Notes: generated by a model from the sequence alone, not told the origin. A stretch of 64,000 nucleotides of DNA from Porphyrobacter sp. IPPAS B-1204 (GCA_003724185.1 RHGM01000005.1:1-64000), one strand, 5' to 3'. Shown: positions 34,671-44,581, numbered from the stretch's first letter. Numbers and translations: made by a program.

Positions 34671-37421
34671 ATGAACCGATTGAGCAGGACAGGCGCGATG
34701 CCCGTCATTTGCAACCCTGTCGCCCTTCGCCCCGCTGTGCGGTTGGCGAGCCTGCTGTGCTGCGGTTCGATCCTTGCCGGCATCCCCGCGATTGCGCAGG
34801 CGCAGCAGGCCACTCCCGATCCCGCAGCCCAGGGCGCCCCGGCACCTGTCCCGGCTCCGGCACCGAGCAGCAACACGATCCGCACCATCACGGTGGTCGG
34901 GGCCGAGCGTCTCGAACCCACCACCATCCTCAGCTACATCCGCTTGCGCGTTGGCCAGGAATACACGGCGGTTGCCGCCGACGAGGCCATCAAGGATCTC
35001 AGCGCGACCGAGCTTTTCGCCAATTATTCGATCCGCAACGACAATGGCAACGTGGTGATCACCGTGGTTGAAAACCCGGTGATCAACCGCATCGTGCTTG
35101 AAGGCAACGAACGCCTCAAGCCCGACAAGATCCTGCCGGAAATCAAGCTCTCGCCGCGTCAGATCTTCACCCGGTCCAAGGTCCGCGCAGACGTTTCGCG
35201 CATCATCGAACTCTACAAGCGCCAGGGCCGGTTTGCCGCCAAGGTCGAACCCAAGCTGGTGCAGCTGCCGCAGAACCGCGTCGATATCGTGTTCGAGATC
35301 AGCGAAGGCCCCAAGTCCAAGGTCCGCCAGATCAACATTCTCGGCAACGAGAAATTCTCCGATGGCGCGCTGCGCGGCGAGATGGTCACCAAGCAGGCGC
35401 GGCTCACCAGCTTCTTCAGCTCCAACACCAGCTATGACCCTGACCGTCTGGCCTTCGACCAGCAGAAGCTGCGCCAGTTCTACCTGACCGAAGGCTATGC
35501 CGATTTCCGGGTGGTCTCGGCCGTCGCAGAACTCACGCCGGACCAGAAGGACTTCATCATCACCTACGTGGTGGAGGAGGGCGAGCGCTACACCTTTGGC
35601 GACGTCAAGGTCGACAGCCAGCTGCGCGACTTCGACAGCGACGTGATGAGCACGCAGCTGCCGATGAAGGACGGCGATTTCTACAACGCCAAGACGGTCG
35701 AAGACACCGTCGAGCAGCTCACAGAGCTGGCGGGCCGTTACGGTTACGCCTTTGCCGACGTGCAACCGCGCTTCAACCGCGATCCCGACAACCGCAAGAT
35801 GAACGTGACTTTCATCCTGCGAGAGGCGCCGCGGGTCTATGTCGAGCGGGTCGATATCAACGGTAACACCCTGACGCAGGACAAGGTCGTGCGGCGCGAG
35901 TTCCGCCTGGCCGAAGGTGATGCCTTCAACAGCCTTGGCGTGCAGCGCACCACGGCACGGATCAACTCGCTTGGCTATTTCCAGGAAAACTTCGAGGTCA
36001 AGCAGACCGAAGGCAGCGCGCCTGACCGGATCATCCTTGAAGCCAATGTCGAAGAACGCCCGACCGGCGAACTCCAGTTTTCGGCGGGCTTCTCGTCGAT
36101 CGAACAGTTCATTCTCGCGGGCTCGATCCGTCAGCGCAACTTCCGCGGGCGCGGGCAGACCATCGGCCTCAGCGTCAACTATTCGCAGTTCTCGCGCTCG
36201 GCCCAGATCAGCTTCAGCGATCCCTATATCTTCGATCGCAACATCTCCGGCGGGATCGATATCTACCGGCGCGATTTCAACAGCTTCAACTTCACCGGCA
36301 ACAACCGCAACACGACGTTCGAACAGGCCACCACCGGCTTCTCGATGCGTGCGGGCGTGCCGTTGACTGAATACATGTCGCTGGTCGGCAGCTACACCCT
36401 CAATTACGAAAACGTGTCGCTGGACGAAAACCTGTTCTTCTCGGATATCGATGGCGATGGCACCCGTGAATGCGATCCGCTGCGCGCGGGTCGCTTCCTG
36501 TGCGATGCCATCGGGACGCGTCTGAGCTCGATCGTCGGTCTGAGCCTTAACTACAACTCATTGAACTCGCGCATCCGTCCCACCCGCGGCCGGACAGTGT
36601 CGCTCAGCGCCGAGTTTGCAGGTCTGGGCGGGGACGTGCGCTACACGCGCTTCCGCGGCCGCGCGCAGCAGTTCTGGAATGTTGCCAACACGGGCTTCAT
36701 TTTCTCGGTGCTCGCCGAGGGTGGGACGATCATTCCGCTGCAGGAACGTCCCGGCGCCGGCGTGGATGACGTGCTGCTGACCGACCGCTTTTTCCTTGGC
36801 GAGCCGCAGTTCCGCGGTTTTGCGATCCGCGGTGTCGGCCCGCGCATCCTGACGCAGACCTCGCAGCTCGACGCGTTCAACCGCCCGCTTTTGGATGCCG
36901 ACGGCAACATCCTGTTTTTCACCGAACGTCGCCAAGTGCGTGACGATGCCATCGGCGGCCGCAATTATTATCTGGGACGTGCAGAGCTTGAAATTCCGCT
37001 GGGATCGGGCGCGCGCGAACTCGGCCTCAGGCCCTCGATCTGGACCGATATCGGCGCGCTGTGGGGCGTCGAGACGCCTGTCCTCACCGTCAATCCGGGC
37101 GGCACGCAACTGCGCAACGCGGACGGAGAGCTGCTGTTCAGCACGCCGCCGGTGGGTGGTACCTGCGGATCGCAGCAGCGCGTTCCGACGACCAGCCCGA
37201 CCCAGCCCGACGGATCGCCGAACTGCCGCGAAATTCAGGGCGGCACCAATATCCGCGAACTGTTCCTGGGCAATTCGCCCAGTCCGCGCATCACCGCCGG
37301 GATCGGGGTGAACTGGAATTCACCCTTCGGACCTTTCCGCATCGACTTCGCCCAGACCATCCGCAAGGTCGAAGGCGATGACGAGCGGCGCTTTACCTTC
37401 AATGTAGGAACCCAATTCTGA
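34671..37421 (+). CDS. bamA: outer membrane protein assembly factor BamA
   Basis: 916 residues. After a signal peptide (LLCCGSILAGIPAIAQA) and a proline-rich stretch come five POTRA domains (about 60-440; for example VVENPVINRIVLEGNERLKPDKIL and EAPRVYVERVDINGNTLTQDKVV). The C-terminal beta-barrel contains the conserved RGF motif in FRGFAIRGVG and ends in phenylalanine (FNVGTQF), the outer-membrane targeting signal. It folds beta-barrel proteins into the outer membrane. An alternative ATG at 34698 has a better ribosome site. The stop overlaps the next start (TGATG). Confidence 0.97.
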   Translation: MNRLSRTGAMPVICNPVALRPAVRLASLLCCGSILAGIPAIAQAQQATPDPAAQGAPAPVPAPAPSSNTIRTITVVGAERLEPTTILSYIRLRVGQEYTAVAADEAIKDLSATELFANYSIRNDNGNVVITVVENPVINRIVLEGNERLKPDKILPEIKLSPRQIFTRSKVRADVSRIIELYKRQGRFAAKVEPKLVQLPQNRVDIVFEISEGPKSKVRQINILGNEKFSDGALRGEMVTKQARLTSFFSSNTSYDPDRLAFDQQKLRQFYLTEGYADFRVVSAVAELTPDQKDFIITYVVEEGERYTFGDVKVDSQLRDFDSDVMSTQLPMKDGDFYNAKTVEDTVEQLTELAGRYGYAFADVQPRFNRDPDNRKMNVTFILREAPRVYVERVDINGNTLTQDKVVRREFRLAEGDAFNSLGVQRTTARINSLGYFQENFEVKQTEGSAPDRIILEANVEERPTGELQFSAGFSSIEQFILAGSIRQRNFRGRGQTIGLSVNYSQFSRSAQISFSDPYIFDRNISGGIDIYRRDFNSFNFTGNNRNTTFEQATTGFSMRAGVPLTEYMSLVGSYTLNYENVSLDENLFFSDIDGDGTRECDPLRAGRFLCDAIGTRLSSIVGLSLNYNSLNSRIRPTRGRTVSLSAEFAGLGGDVRYTRFRGRAQQFWNVANTGFIFSVLAEGGTIIPLQERPGAGVDDVLLTDRFFLGEPQFRGFAIRGVGPRILTQTSQLDAFNRPLLDADGNILFFTERRQVRDDAIGGRNYYLGRAELEIPLGSGARELGLRPSIWTDIGALWGVETPVLTVNPGGTQLRNADGELLFSTPPVGGTCGSQQRVPTTSPTQPDGSPNCREIQGGTNIRELFLGNSPSPRITAGIGVNWNSPFGPFRIDFAQTIRKVEGDDERRFTFNVGTQF

Positions 37422-38107
37422 TGACACGTCTTGCCAAGCTTCTCGCTCCGGTCGGCCTGGTGCTGGCCGCCACTGCCGCACTGCCCGTTCATGCGCAGGT
37501 CGAAGGCCGCATGGCCACGGTCGATGTCTCGCGCACGATCATCGGCACCACCGCTTTCCAGACCGCCTATGAGCAGGTCAACACCACCTACGCCGAGCAG
37601 AACAACCTGCGCCGCACCAAGGTGCAGGAGCGCCAGACCATGCTCGCCAAGTTCGACAAGAACGGCGACAAGCAGGTTGACGACGCCGAGCAGGCTGCGA
37701 TGCAGAAGTCGCCCGACTTCGCGAAGCTGCAGACGCTTGAGCAGGAGATCCAGGGCCTCACCAATCAGGTTGACGGCGCGCGCGTCTATGCAGTCGAGCA
37801 GATCATCATGCAGTATTCTTCGGCCCTGCAGGACGTCACCACGCAGGAACAGATCAAGCTGATCATCGATCCGGGCACGTTGCTTTACGCTCCGCCCGAA
37901 GCCGACATCACCCAGAAGGTGACGGCGGCGCTGAATGTGCGCGTTCCCGCTGTGGGTGTGGTGCCGCCGTCGGGCTGGCAGCCGAGCCGCGAAGGCGTGC
38001 AGCTTTATCAGGAAATCCAGCAGCGTCTGGCCATTGCCGCGCAGCTTCAGCAGCAGCAGGCCGCGCAGGCGCAGCAGGGCAACCCTGCCGCGCCGGTCGG
38101 CCGCTGA
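37421..38107 (+). CDS. skp: OmpH/Skp-family periplasmic chaperone with an EF-hand-like loop
   Basis: 228 residues. It has a signal peptide (LAPVGLVLAATAALPVHAQ), then the family start RMATVDVSRTIIGTTAFQTAY and long helices for the tentacle domain. Between the helices sits DKNGDKQVDDAEQ, which places D, N, D, V and E at EF-hand positions 1, 3, 5, 8 and 12. The C-terminus is glutamine/alanine-rich. The chaperone holds unfolded outer-membrane proteins on the way to BamA. The gene shares one base with the bamA stop. Confidence 0.9.
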   Translation: MTRLAKLLAPVGLVLAATAALPVHAQVEGRMATVDVSRTIIGTTAFQTAYEQVNTTYAEQNNLRRTKVQERQTMLAKFDKNGDKQVDDAEQAAMQKSPDFAKLQTLEQEIQGLTNQVDGARVYAVEQIIMQYSSALQDVTTQEQIKLIIDPGTLLYAPPEADITQKVTAALNVRVPAVGVVPPSGWQPSREGVQLYQEIQQRLAIAAQLQQQQAAQAQQGNPAAPVGR

Positions 38108-38126
38108 TTGCCACGGAGCCTGATTG

Positions 38127-38615
38127 ATGAGCGACACGGGTAGCAGTGCAGGCAGTCCGGCGGCTGAAGTGCTGGATTACGATATCGTCAAGATACTCAA
38201 GGCCTTGCCGCATCGTTACCCGTTGTTGCTGGTTGACCGTGTGAAGGCGATCACGCTGGGTGAACGCATTCACGCGGTCAAGGCCGTGAGCATGAATGAA
38301 CAGTTCTTCCAGGGTCACTTCCCCGGCGCGCCGATCATGCCGGGCGTGCTTCAGATCGAGGCGCTGGCGCAGGCCGCCGGCATCCTTGGCATCGAAACGA
38401 TGGAGCTGGCCGGCACCGGCAAGCTGGTCATCTTCATGGGGATCGAAAACGCCAAGTTCCGCGCCCCCGTGACGCCCGGATGCCTGCTCGATCTGCACGT
38501 GGAATTCACCCAGAAGCGCAGCCGCGTCTACAAGTTCAAGGGCGTGGCCAGCGTCGAGGGGAAGACCACCTGCGAGGTCGAGTTCACCGCCATGATGACC
38601 GATCCGCCTGCCTGA
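38127..38615 (+). CDS. fabZ: 3-hydroxyacyl-ACP dehydratase FabZ
   Basis: 162 residues from ATG at 38127. [13 protein letters not shown] and [23 protein letters not shown] carry the catalytic histidine and glutamate of the hot-dog fold. It dehydrates 3-hydroxyacyl-ACP in fatty-acid synthesis and competes for lipid A precursors. lpxD and lpxA are not beside it, unlike in many proteobacteria. Confidence 0.96.
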   Translation: MSDTGSSAGSPAAEVLDYDIVKILKALPHRYPLLLVDRVKAITLGERIHAVKAVSMNEQFFQGHFPGAPIMPGVLQIEALAQAAGILGIETMELAGTGKLVIFMGIENAKFRAPVTPGCLLDLHVEFTQKRSRVYKFKGVASVEGKTTCEVEFTAMMTDPPA

Positions 38616-38728
38616 TTGCCTGTGCGGACATCTAAGGTTGCATTGCGCAGCGATCGCCACTAAGGCGCGCGCTTCCCATTCATAGCTGCGCCGGTCGGTA
38701 CCGGTGCCATGCTGCAAAGGACACGCTC

Positions 38729-38953
38729 ATGAAGGCCGAAGGTCACCCCAATTACCACATGATCACGGTCAAGATGACCGATGGTACCGAATTCCAGACC
38801 CGCTCGACCTGGGGCAAGGAAGGCGATGTGCTCGCGCTCGATATCGATCCGCTGAGCCACCCTGCCTGGACTGGCGGCAACCGTCAGGTGCAGGAAGGCG
38901 GCCGTGTTGCGGCCTTCAACAAGCGTTTTGGCGGGCTCAGCCTCAAGAAGTAA
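38729..38953 (+). CDS. rpmE: 50S ribosomal protein bL31 (zinc-free type)
   Basis: 74 residues beginning [19 protein letters not shown]. The family's CxxC zinc pair is absent (TRSTWG at the first place), so this is the zinc-free form common in alphaproteobacteria. A hairpin terminator follows. Confidence 0.95.
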   Translation: MKAEGHPNYHMITVKMTDGTEFQTRSTWGKEGDVLALDIDPLSHPAWTGGNRQVQEGGRVAAFNKRFGGLSLKK

Positions 38954-38992
38954 GCAGTTTCCAAGCTGTGCAGCCGCAAGGCTGCTACGAGG

Positions 38993-39019
38993 AGGGCGGC
39001 CCGACGGGGTCGCCCTTTT
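38993..39019 (+). terminator. terminator after rpmE
   Basis: AGGGCG pairs with CGCCCT around a GC-rich inner stem, then TTTT. A smaller tetraloop hairpin (GCAGCC-GCAA-GGCTGC) lies just before it. Together they end the bL31 transcript and also face the convergent oxygenase gene. Confidence 0.7.
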
Positions 39020-39031
39020 CCGTTTGTGCTG

Positions 39032-39667
39032 TCAGCCCTGCCAGGGCCGCTCGCGATACCATTTGGTGATGACGTATTTGACGCCTTTGCGTACCTTCAT
39101 CCCGTGGTGCAGCGTCGCATGGCTGACGCCGCCATCCGCTAGACGGTTGTTCCAGCACAGCAGCTTTCCGGGCTCTGGCTGGAAGGTCTTGTCAAGCAGT
39201 TTGAACCGGGTGGCACCGCCTGCTTCGACCTCATTGAGATAGGCCATGAAGGTCCACGTGCGGTTGCCAGACAGCGAGCAGAATTTTGCAAAATCGCGGC
39301 CACCTGGTGCAAAGTAATCGGTGTGCGCCTTGAACTCCTGTCCTTCGGCGTAACGCTGGCCTTGCAGCGGCTCGCCATAGGCTGGGTCGAGGCCCGATAG
39401 CGCGGTGATCATCGCTTCGATCCGTTCGACCGCAGGCAGATCGGCAGCCAGATCACAGGTCTCGCTGGTGCGGAAATAGGCGTCACCATTGTCGTCGGCG
39501 ATGGTTGATGGACGGCGACCCGAATCGATCAGCGCTATCAGCTCTGCGGCAAGATCATCCGGCACGAAGCGCTTGTGCTGGAACAGTTCGGCCTTGGGCG
39601 TCGGCACGCGCTGGATACCGGGCTGGGCGGACAGGCAGGCAGCGATGGAATCGGTTGGGGCGGTCAT
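39032..39667 (-). CDS. 2OG-Fe(II) oxygenase, prolyl-4-hydroxylase type
   Basis: 211 residues from ATG at 39667; a longer frame runs back over the antisense of tRNA-His and is not used. The iron site is visible: HTDYF near the middle and H-H-G in SHATLHHGMKVRKG, followed by the 2-oxoglutarate-binding lysine in KGVKYVITKWYRE. These belong to the prolyl-4-hydroxylase alpha-like family, which hydroxylates proline or other residues in proteins. The bacterial substrate is unknown. Monocistronic. Confidence 0.85.
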   Translation of the reverse strand: MTAPTDSIAACLSAQPGIQRVPTPKAELFQHKRFVPDDLAAELIALIDSGRRPSTIADDNGDAYFRTSETCDLAADLPAVERIEAMITALSGLDPAYGEPLQGQRYAEGQEFKAHTDYFAPGGRDFAKFCSLSGNRTWTFMAYLNEVEAGGATRFKLLDKTFQPEPGKLLCWNNRLADGGVSHATLHHGMKVRKGVKYVITKWYRERPWQG

Positions 39668-39897
39668 GGCCGTGGCAGGATAAATCCGGCGCCGGTCTTG
39701 GCAATGCCTACAGGCCCCGCGTAACAATCTTGCGTCAGGGATTGCACAGCGCAGTTTTCGCTTCCCATCAGAAGGCCTTTGTGCAAGAGGCGCCTTCCCC
39801 GCTACGGCGCACTTGACCGGGCGTTTGCCATGCGTAAACCGCAGCCCCTGCGCGGGCTTGGCAGCGACCGAAGGGTAGCGATCAGGCAGGGGCATGT

Positions 39898-39975
39898 GGC
39901 GATCGTAGCTCAGTTGGTTAGAGCGCCGGTTTGTGGTACCGGAGGTCGCGGGTTCGAACCCCGTCGATCGCCCCA
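39898..39975 (+). tRNA. tRNA-His (GTG)
   Basis: All parts fold. The extra 5' G (39898) that marks histidine tRNA is present. The acceptor GCGATCG (39899-39905) pairs with CGATCGC (39965-39971), followed by unpaired C and an encoded CCA. The anticodon loop reads TTTGTGGT inside CCGG stems, and the T loop is TTCGAAC. Confidence 0.96.
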
Positions 39976-40021
39976 TTTTCCCCATCATTCAGGCACAGCC
40001 GCGCCGGACAGGGGAACGATC

Positions 40022-41089
40022 ATGACCGCATTCTGGGCCGAGCCCGATTACGACGCCCACGAACTGGTGCAGGTGGTGCACGACCGGGCAAGCGGTCTGA
40101 CAGCGATCATCGCGGTGCATTCGACCCATTGCGGCCCCTCGGCCGGCGGCACCCGGTTCTGGCATTACAACGATCCGGCAGCCGCCATGCGTGACTGCCT
40201 GCGCCTGTCGCGCGGGATGAGCTACAAGAACGCGATGGCGGGCCTGCCGATGGGCGGAGGTAAAGCGGTGATCCTTGCTGATGAACAGCGGATCAAGACC
40301 CCCGAAATGCTCGCCGCGTTCGGCGATGCGGTTGAGGCATTGGGCGGGCGCTATGTCACTGCTGAAGACGTTGGGATCACCGAAGCTGACATGGTCGCGG
40401 TAGCCCAGCGCACGGCGCATGTCTCGGGCCTGCCTGTGGCGGGCGAGGGCAGTGCAGGCGGCGATCCGGGGCCGTTCACGGCTTACGGTATCTATCTCGG
40501 CATCAAGGCGGCCGTGCGGCACAAGCTTGGCAAGGATAGCCTCGCAGGCGTCCATGTCGCGGTTCAGGGTACCGGCAGTGTCGGCGGCGGGGTTGCGCGG
40601 CTCGTGGCCCGTGACGGGGCAAATCTGATGCTGGCAGACATCAATGCAGACCGCGCCGCGGCGCTGGCAGCAGAGCTGGGCGCGGTAGCGGTCAGCACCG
40701 ATGCGATCATGGCGACGCCGTGCGACGTGTTCAGCCCGAATGCGCTAGGCGCCATCCTTGATGATGCCGGCATTGCCGCGCTCGATTGCGCGATCGTTGC
40801 GGGCGGAGCCAACAACCAGCTCGCCAAGCCACAGCATGGCGCGGTGCTGGCAGCGCGCGGCATTCTCTATGCGCCCGATTACGTCATCAATGCGGGCGGC
40901 ATCATCTCGGTCGCCACCGAATATCTCGCCCGCCGCGAAGGCCGCAACGTCGATGTGGCCGAGGTCAACGCACTGGTCGAAAAGATCCCCGGACGGCTCG
41001 AATCGATCTGGCAGGAGAGCGAGGCGAGCGGCGTTTCCGCAGACGTCGTTGCTGACCGGATGGCGCAGAAACTGATTGGCAGGGGCTGA
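40022..41089 (+). CDS. leucine/Glu/Phe/Val-type amino acid dehydrogenase
   Basis: 355 residues from ATG at 40022. MSYKNAMAGLPMGGGKAVI holds the catalytic lysine; VHVAVQGTGSVGGGVARLVA is the NAD-binding fold. Length and motifs fit leucine dehydrogenase, which deaminates branched-chain amino acids to keto acids with NAD; phenylalanine or valine dehydrogenase cannot be excluded. It lies directly behind tRNA-His and 98 bases before the ccm operon. Branched keto acids could feed energy or branched-chain lipid metabolism. Confidence 0.88.
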   Translation: MTAFWAEPDYDAHELVQVVHDRASGLTAIIAVHSTHCGPSAGGTRFWHYNDPAAAMRDCLRLSRGMSYKNAMAGLPMGGGKAVILADEQRIKTPEMLAAFGDAVEALGGRYVTAEDVGITEADMVAVAQRTAHVSGLPVAGEGSAGGDPGPFTAYGIYLGIKAAVRHKLGKDSLAGVHVAVQGTGSVGGGVARLVARDGANLMLADINADRAAALAAELGAVAVSTDAIMATPCDVFSPNALGAILDDAGIAALDCAIVAGGANNQLAKPQHGAVLAARGILYAPDYVINAGGIISVATEYLARREGRNVDVAEVNALVEKIPGRLESIWQESEASGVSADVVADRMAQKLIGRG

Positions 41090-41187
41090 TTGCGGCGCGC
41101 AGGTCGGGAACGATTCCGCCGGGTTGCGATTTGCTCTCTTGTCCGGATCGGGTGTAAGGCTACAAGCCCGGCCAGACGCAACACACC

Positions 41188-41946
41188 ATGCACATTTACG
41201 CTAACCCCACCCGTTTCCTGAGCCTCGCGAAGTGGCTGATGCCGCTCCTGTTCTGGAGCGGTCTGGTGCTGTCTGCGGGCGCAATCCTTTGGGGCCTGTT
41301 CATGGTCCCGCCCGACCGCCTGATGGGCGAGACGGTGCGGATCCTCTTCATCCACGTGCCGGCCGCATGGCTGGGCATGGGGGGCTGGGCGGGTATCGCC
41401 ATTTCCAGCGCCATGCTGCTGATCTGGAAGCACCCGCTCGCCGCGCTCGCCGCGCGGGCGATTGCGATGCCCGGGATGGTGTTCTGCGCGATCTGCCTTG
41501 CCACAGGTTCGATCTGGGGCCGCCCGACCTGGGGGACCTGGTGGGAGTGGGACGGTCGGCTGACGTCGATGCTCGTCCTGCTGTTCCTCTATGCGGGTTA
41601 CATCGCGCTGACAGAAGCCGCCGACAAGGAAGGTTCTTCGACAAAGATCGCGGCGATTTTCGGCATGGTCGGCGCGGTCAATGTGCCGATCATCAACCGT
41701 TCGGTGGTGTGGTGGAACTCGCTCCATCAGCCGCCCAGCATCACGGCGGGCAAGAGCGCGATCGAGGCGACATTCCTCGTTCCGCTGCTGGTTGCCGTTG
41801 TCGGATTTTCGCTGTTGTTCGGCGCAATCGTGCTGATGCGGATGCGTGCGCTGATTGCCGAGCAGCAGGTCGAGGCGCGCTTGCGCCGCCGCGCTCTCGA
41901 TGATGATGTACCCGCTCCGGCTGCGCCCGCGATGGAGCAGGCGTGA
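41188..41946 (+). CDS. ccmC: heme exporter protein CcmC
   Basis: 252 residues with six membrane segments. The WWD heme motif reads WGRPTWGTWWEWDGRLTS, between the histidines in FIHVPAAWLGMGGW and INRSVVWWNSLHQ. CcmC places heme on CcmE in the periplasm. First gene of a complete ccm operon. Its stop overlaps the ccmD start by one base. Confidence 0.95.
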   Translation: MHIYANPTRFLSLAKWLMPLLFWSGLVLSAGAILWGLFMVPPDRLMGETVRILFIHVPAAWLGMGGWAGIAISSAMLLIWKHPLAALAARAIAMPGMVFCAICLATGSIWGRPTWGTWWEWDGRLTSMLVLLFLYAGYIALTEAADKEGSSTKIAAIFGMVGAVNVPIINRSVVWWNSLHQPPSITAGKSAIEATFLVPLLVAVVGFSLLFGAIVLMRMRALIAEQQVEARLRRRALDDDVPAPAAPAMEQA

Positions 41947-42086
41947 TGCGCGAACAGTTGAACCAGTGGGATTTCGTTCTCCTGGCCTATGGTGTCGGCA
42001 TTGTCGCTCTGGCATTGCTGATCGTCTGGGCATGGCGTTCCATGACCCGCGCCGAAGCCCGGCGTGATGCGGCGCGCCGGCGCTGA
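41946..42086 (+). CDS. ccmD: heme exporter protein CcmD, 46 residues
   Basis: ATG at 41946 overlaps the ccmC stop (TGATG). The protein has one membrane helix (FVLLAYGVGIVALALLIVWAW) and then the basic tail RSMTRAEARRDAARRR, just as in other CcmD proteins. CcmD helps release heme-loaded CcmE from CcmC. Position between ccmC and ccmE makes the call secure despite the small size. Confidence 0.9.
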   Translation: MREQLNQWDFVLLAYGVGIVALALLIVWAWRSMTRAEARRDAARRR

Positions 42087-42100
42087 ACAGGAACCTTGAA

Positions 42101-42562
42101 ATGAAAGCCAAGCATCAACGTCTGGTCCTGGTGATCATTGCCCTGCTGGCGATTGTCGGCGCGGGTCTGCTCGCGGCGTGGAGCCTGCGCAATCAGGCGA
42201 ACTACTTCTACCTGCCGGAGCAGATGGCATCTGATCCCCCCGAAATCGGTCAGGCCGTGCGGCTCGGCGGGATGGTGCAGGCCGGATCAATCAAGACGAT
42301 GCCTGATGGCGTCACAGTCAATTTCATGGTCACCGGCAACACTGCCGATGCGATCCCGGTGCGTTACAGCGGCATCCTGCCCGATCTGTTCGTCGAGAAT
42401 TCCGGTGTTGTGGCCGAAGGTAGCCTTGGACCCGATGGCGTGTTCATCGCCACCAACCTCCTCGCCAAGCATGACGAGAATTACGTGCCCAAGGAGCTGG
42501 AAGGCATGGGCACCGATCAGGCCGCCAAGATGGCGGCTGAAACCACCGTGGGGCTGAAGTAG
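42101..42562 (+). CDS. ccmE: cytochrome c maturation heme chaperone CcmE
   Basis: 153 residues with an N-terminal anchor (LVLVIIALLAIVGAGLLAAW) and a beta-barrel domain. The heme-binding histidine is in LLAKHDENYVPKE. It receives heme from CcmC and passes it to CcmF. Confidence 0.96.
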   Translation: MKAKHQRLVLVIIALLAIVGAGLLAAWSLRNQANYFYLPEQMASDPPEIGQAVRLGGMVQAGSIKTMPDGVTVNFMVTGNTADAIPVRYSGILPDLFVENSGVVAEGSLGPDGVFIATNLLAKHDENYVPKELEGMGTDQAAKMAAETTVGLK

Positions 42563-42589
42563 CTACGTGGCACATATGAGGGCCAAGCA

Positions 42590-44575
42590 ATGATTGCCGA
42601 AATCGGACTGGCCGCCCTGTGGCTGGCCGCTGCTCTGGCGGTGCTCCAGATGGTCTCCGGCGCCTTCGCGCTGAGAGCTGCGGAAGGCGAGGTCAATCCG
42701 CTGGCGATTTACGCACGCCCGGCAGCGGTGGTGCAGGCCGTGCTCGCCGTGCTCGCCTTCATCATGCTGCTGTGGGCCTTTGCGATCACCGATCTTTCGA
42801 TCAAGCTGGTGGCCAGCAATTCCCACTCGATGAAGCCGATGCTCTTCAAGCTGACCGGCACTTGGGGGAACCACGAAGGCTCGATGCTGCTGTGGGTCGG
42901 CGTGCTGGCGCTTTCGGGCGGGCTGCTGGCCGGGTTCGAGAAGCGCCTGCCCGCGCGCACAATGGGCGCGACGCTGGCGGTGCAAGGATTTGTCGCGCTG
43001 GGTTTCTATGCCTTTCTGCTGTTGTCCTCCAACCCGTTCGAGCGGCTGCCGGTGCCCGCTGCCGAGGGAACGGGCCTCAACCCGCTGCTTCAGGACATCG
43101 GCCTCGCGATCCATCCGCCGACGCTCTACGCAGGCTATGTCGGCCTGTCGGTCGCCTTCAGTCTGGCGATGGGCGCGCTGCTGACCAATCAGGTCAATCC
43201 TTCCTTTGCCCGCGTGCTGCGCCCGTGGGTGCTCGGCGCATGGGTGTTGCTGACCTTCGGGATTACAGCCGGATCATACTGGGCCTATTACGAGCTGGGC
43301 TGGGGCGGCTGGTGGTTCTGGGATCCGGTCGAGAACGCCTCGCTGATGCCGTGGCTCGCCGCGACCGCGTTAATGCACTCGGTGAGCGTGCTGGCTGCAC
43401 GCGATGCGCTGCGCACGTGGACGATCATGCTGGGCGTGCTGGCCTTTTCAATGTCCATGCTTGGCACCTTCCTTGTGCGCTCGGGCGTGCTGACCAGTGT
43501 CCACGCCTTCGCGGTGGATCCCGAGCGCGGCGCCTTCATCCTCGGGTTGCTGCTGCTTTATATCGGCGGGGCCTTCACCATTTTCGCGTTGCGAGCGGGT
43601 GCCGTGTCCGAGGGTAAGCGCTTTGCTGTCACCAGCCGTGAGGGCGCGCTGGTGTTCAACAATGTGATGCTGTCGGCGATCCTCGCCATCGTGCTGCTCG
43701 GTACGCTCTACCCCCTGCTGACGGAGGCCTTCGATGTGCGCGTCAGCGTCGGCCCGCCGTACTTCAACCCGGCGGGTGCGATCTTTGCGGTGCCGATGTT
43801 CCTCGTCATGGCGGTTGGCCCGCTGCTGCGCTGGAAGGAAGACAAGCCCAAGCGGCTCCAGTTCGAGCTGATGCTGATTGCCGCGCTGGTGATCGGGACA
43901 ATCGCGCTGGTGAGCTTCTTCGGCCAGTTCCCGCTTCTGCCGCTGCTCGGCCTGGGTCTCGCGGCGGCGCTGGCCGTGGCAGCGTTCCTGCCGCTCAAGG
44001 GGCGCAAGCTTTCGCGGGTGCCGGTGGCCACTTGGGGCATGGTGCTGGCCCATTTCGGGGTCGCAGTCTCGCTGTTCGGCATGGCCTGTGAGGGTGCTTT
44101 CTCGCAGGAACGCCTTGCAGCTGTGGCGCCCGGCGGCACCGAGCAAGTCGGCGATTTCAGCTTCACCCTTGAAAGTGTCACCCCGGTTGCCGGGCCGAAC
44201 TGGACCGCCATCGAGGCACGTCTGGCGATCAGCAAGGATGGCGGCGAGCCGGTGATCCTGGCCCCGCAGGCGCGCAATTTCTGGTCGCCGCCCATGGCCA
44301 CCAGCGAAAGCGCGCTGCTGACCCGTTGGGACGGCCAGCTTTATGCTGTGGTCGGCAATCAGGCAGAGGACGGGCGCTGGCAGATCAGGGTGTGGTGGAA
44401 GCCATTTGTGACCTTTATCTGGTACGGCGGCCTGCTGATTGCGCTGGGCGGCATTCTGGCGATTGCCGGCCGCGTGAAGGTCGACGTCAAGCGCCGGGTC
44501 GCCAGCGCCAAGGGTGCCGAACGCCGCGCCGACATCGAAGCGCTGGGCGCCGCCGCGCCTGTGCCGGCGGAGTAA
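42590..44575 (+). CDS. ccmF: heme lyase subunit CcmF
   Basis: 661 residues and about fifteen membrane segments. The WWD motif WGGWWFWDPVEN and histidine-bearing loops are intact. CcmF, with CcmH/CcmI, attaches heme to the CxxCH motif of apocytochromes in the periplasm. The gene ends seven bases before ccmG. Confidence 0.96.
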   Translation: MIAEIGLAALWLAAALAVLQMVSGAFALRAAEGEVNPLAIYARPAAVVQAVLAVLAFIMLLWAFAITDLSIKLVASNSHSMKPMLFKLTGTWGNHEGSMLLWVGVLALSGGLLAGFEKRLPARTMGATLAVQGFVALGFYAFLLLSSNPFERLPVPAAEGTGLNPLLQDIGLAIHPPTLYAGYVGLSVAFSLAMGALLTNQVNPSFARVLRPWVLGAWVLLTFGITAGSYWAYYELGWGGWWFWDPVENASLMPWLAATALMHSVSVLAARDALRTWTIMLGVLAFSMSMLGTFLVRSGVLTSVHAFAVDPERGAFILGLLLLYIGGAFTIFALRAGAVSEGKRFAVTSREGALVFNNVMLSAILAIVLLGTLYPLLTEAFDVRVSVGPPYFNPAGAIFAVPMFLVMAVGPLLRWKEDKPKRLQFELMLIAALVIGTIALVSFFGQFPLLPLLGLGLAAALAVAAFLPLKGRKLSRVPVATWGMVLAHFGVAVSLFGMACEGAFSQERLAAVAPGGTEQVGDFSFTLESVTPVAGPNWTAIEARLAISKDGGEPVILAPQARNFWSPPMATSESALLTRWDGQLYAVVGNQAEDGRWQIRVWWKPFVTFIWYGGLLIALGGILAIAGRVKVDVKRRVASAKGAERRADIEALGAAAPVPAE

Positions 44576-44581
44576 CCGGCC

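Noticed and set aside
39668..39988. N-terminal extension of the 2OG oxygenase across tRNA-His
   Set aside because: The translated extension is the antisense of the tRNA; the family start fits ATG at 39667.
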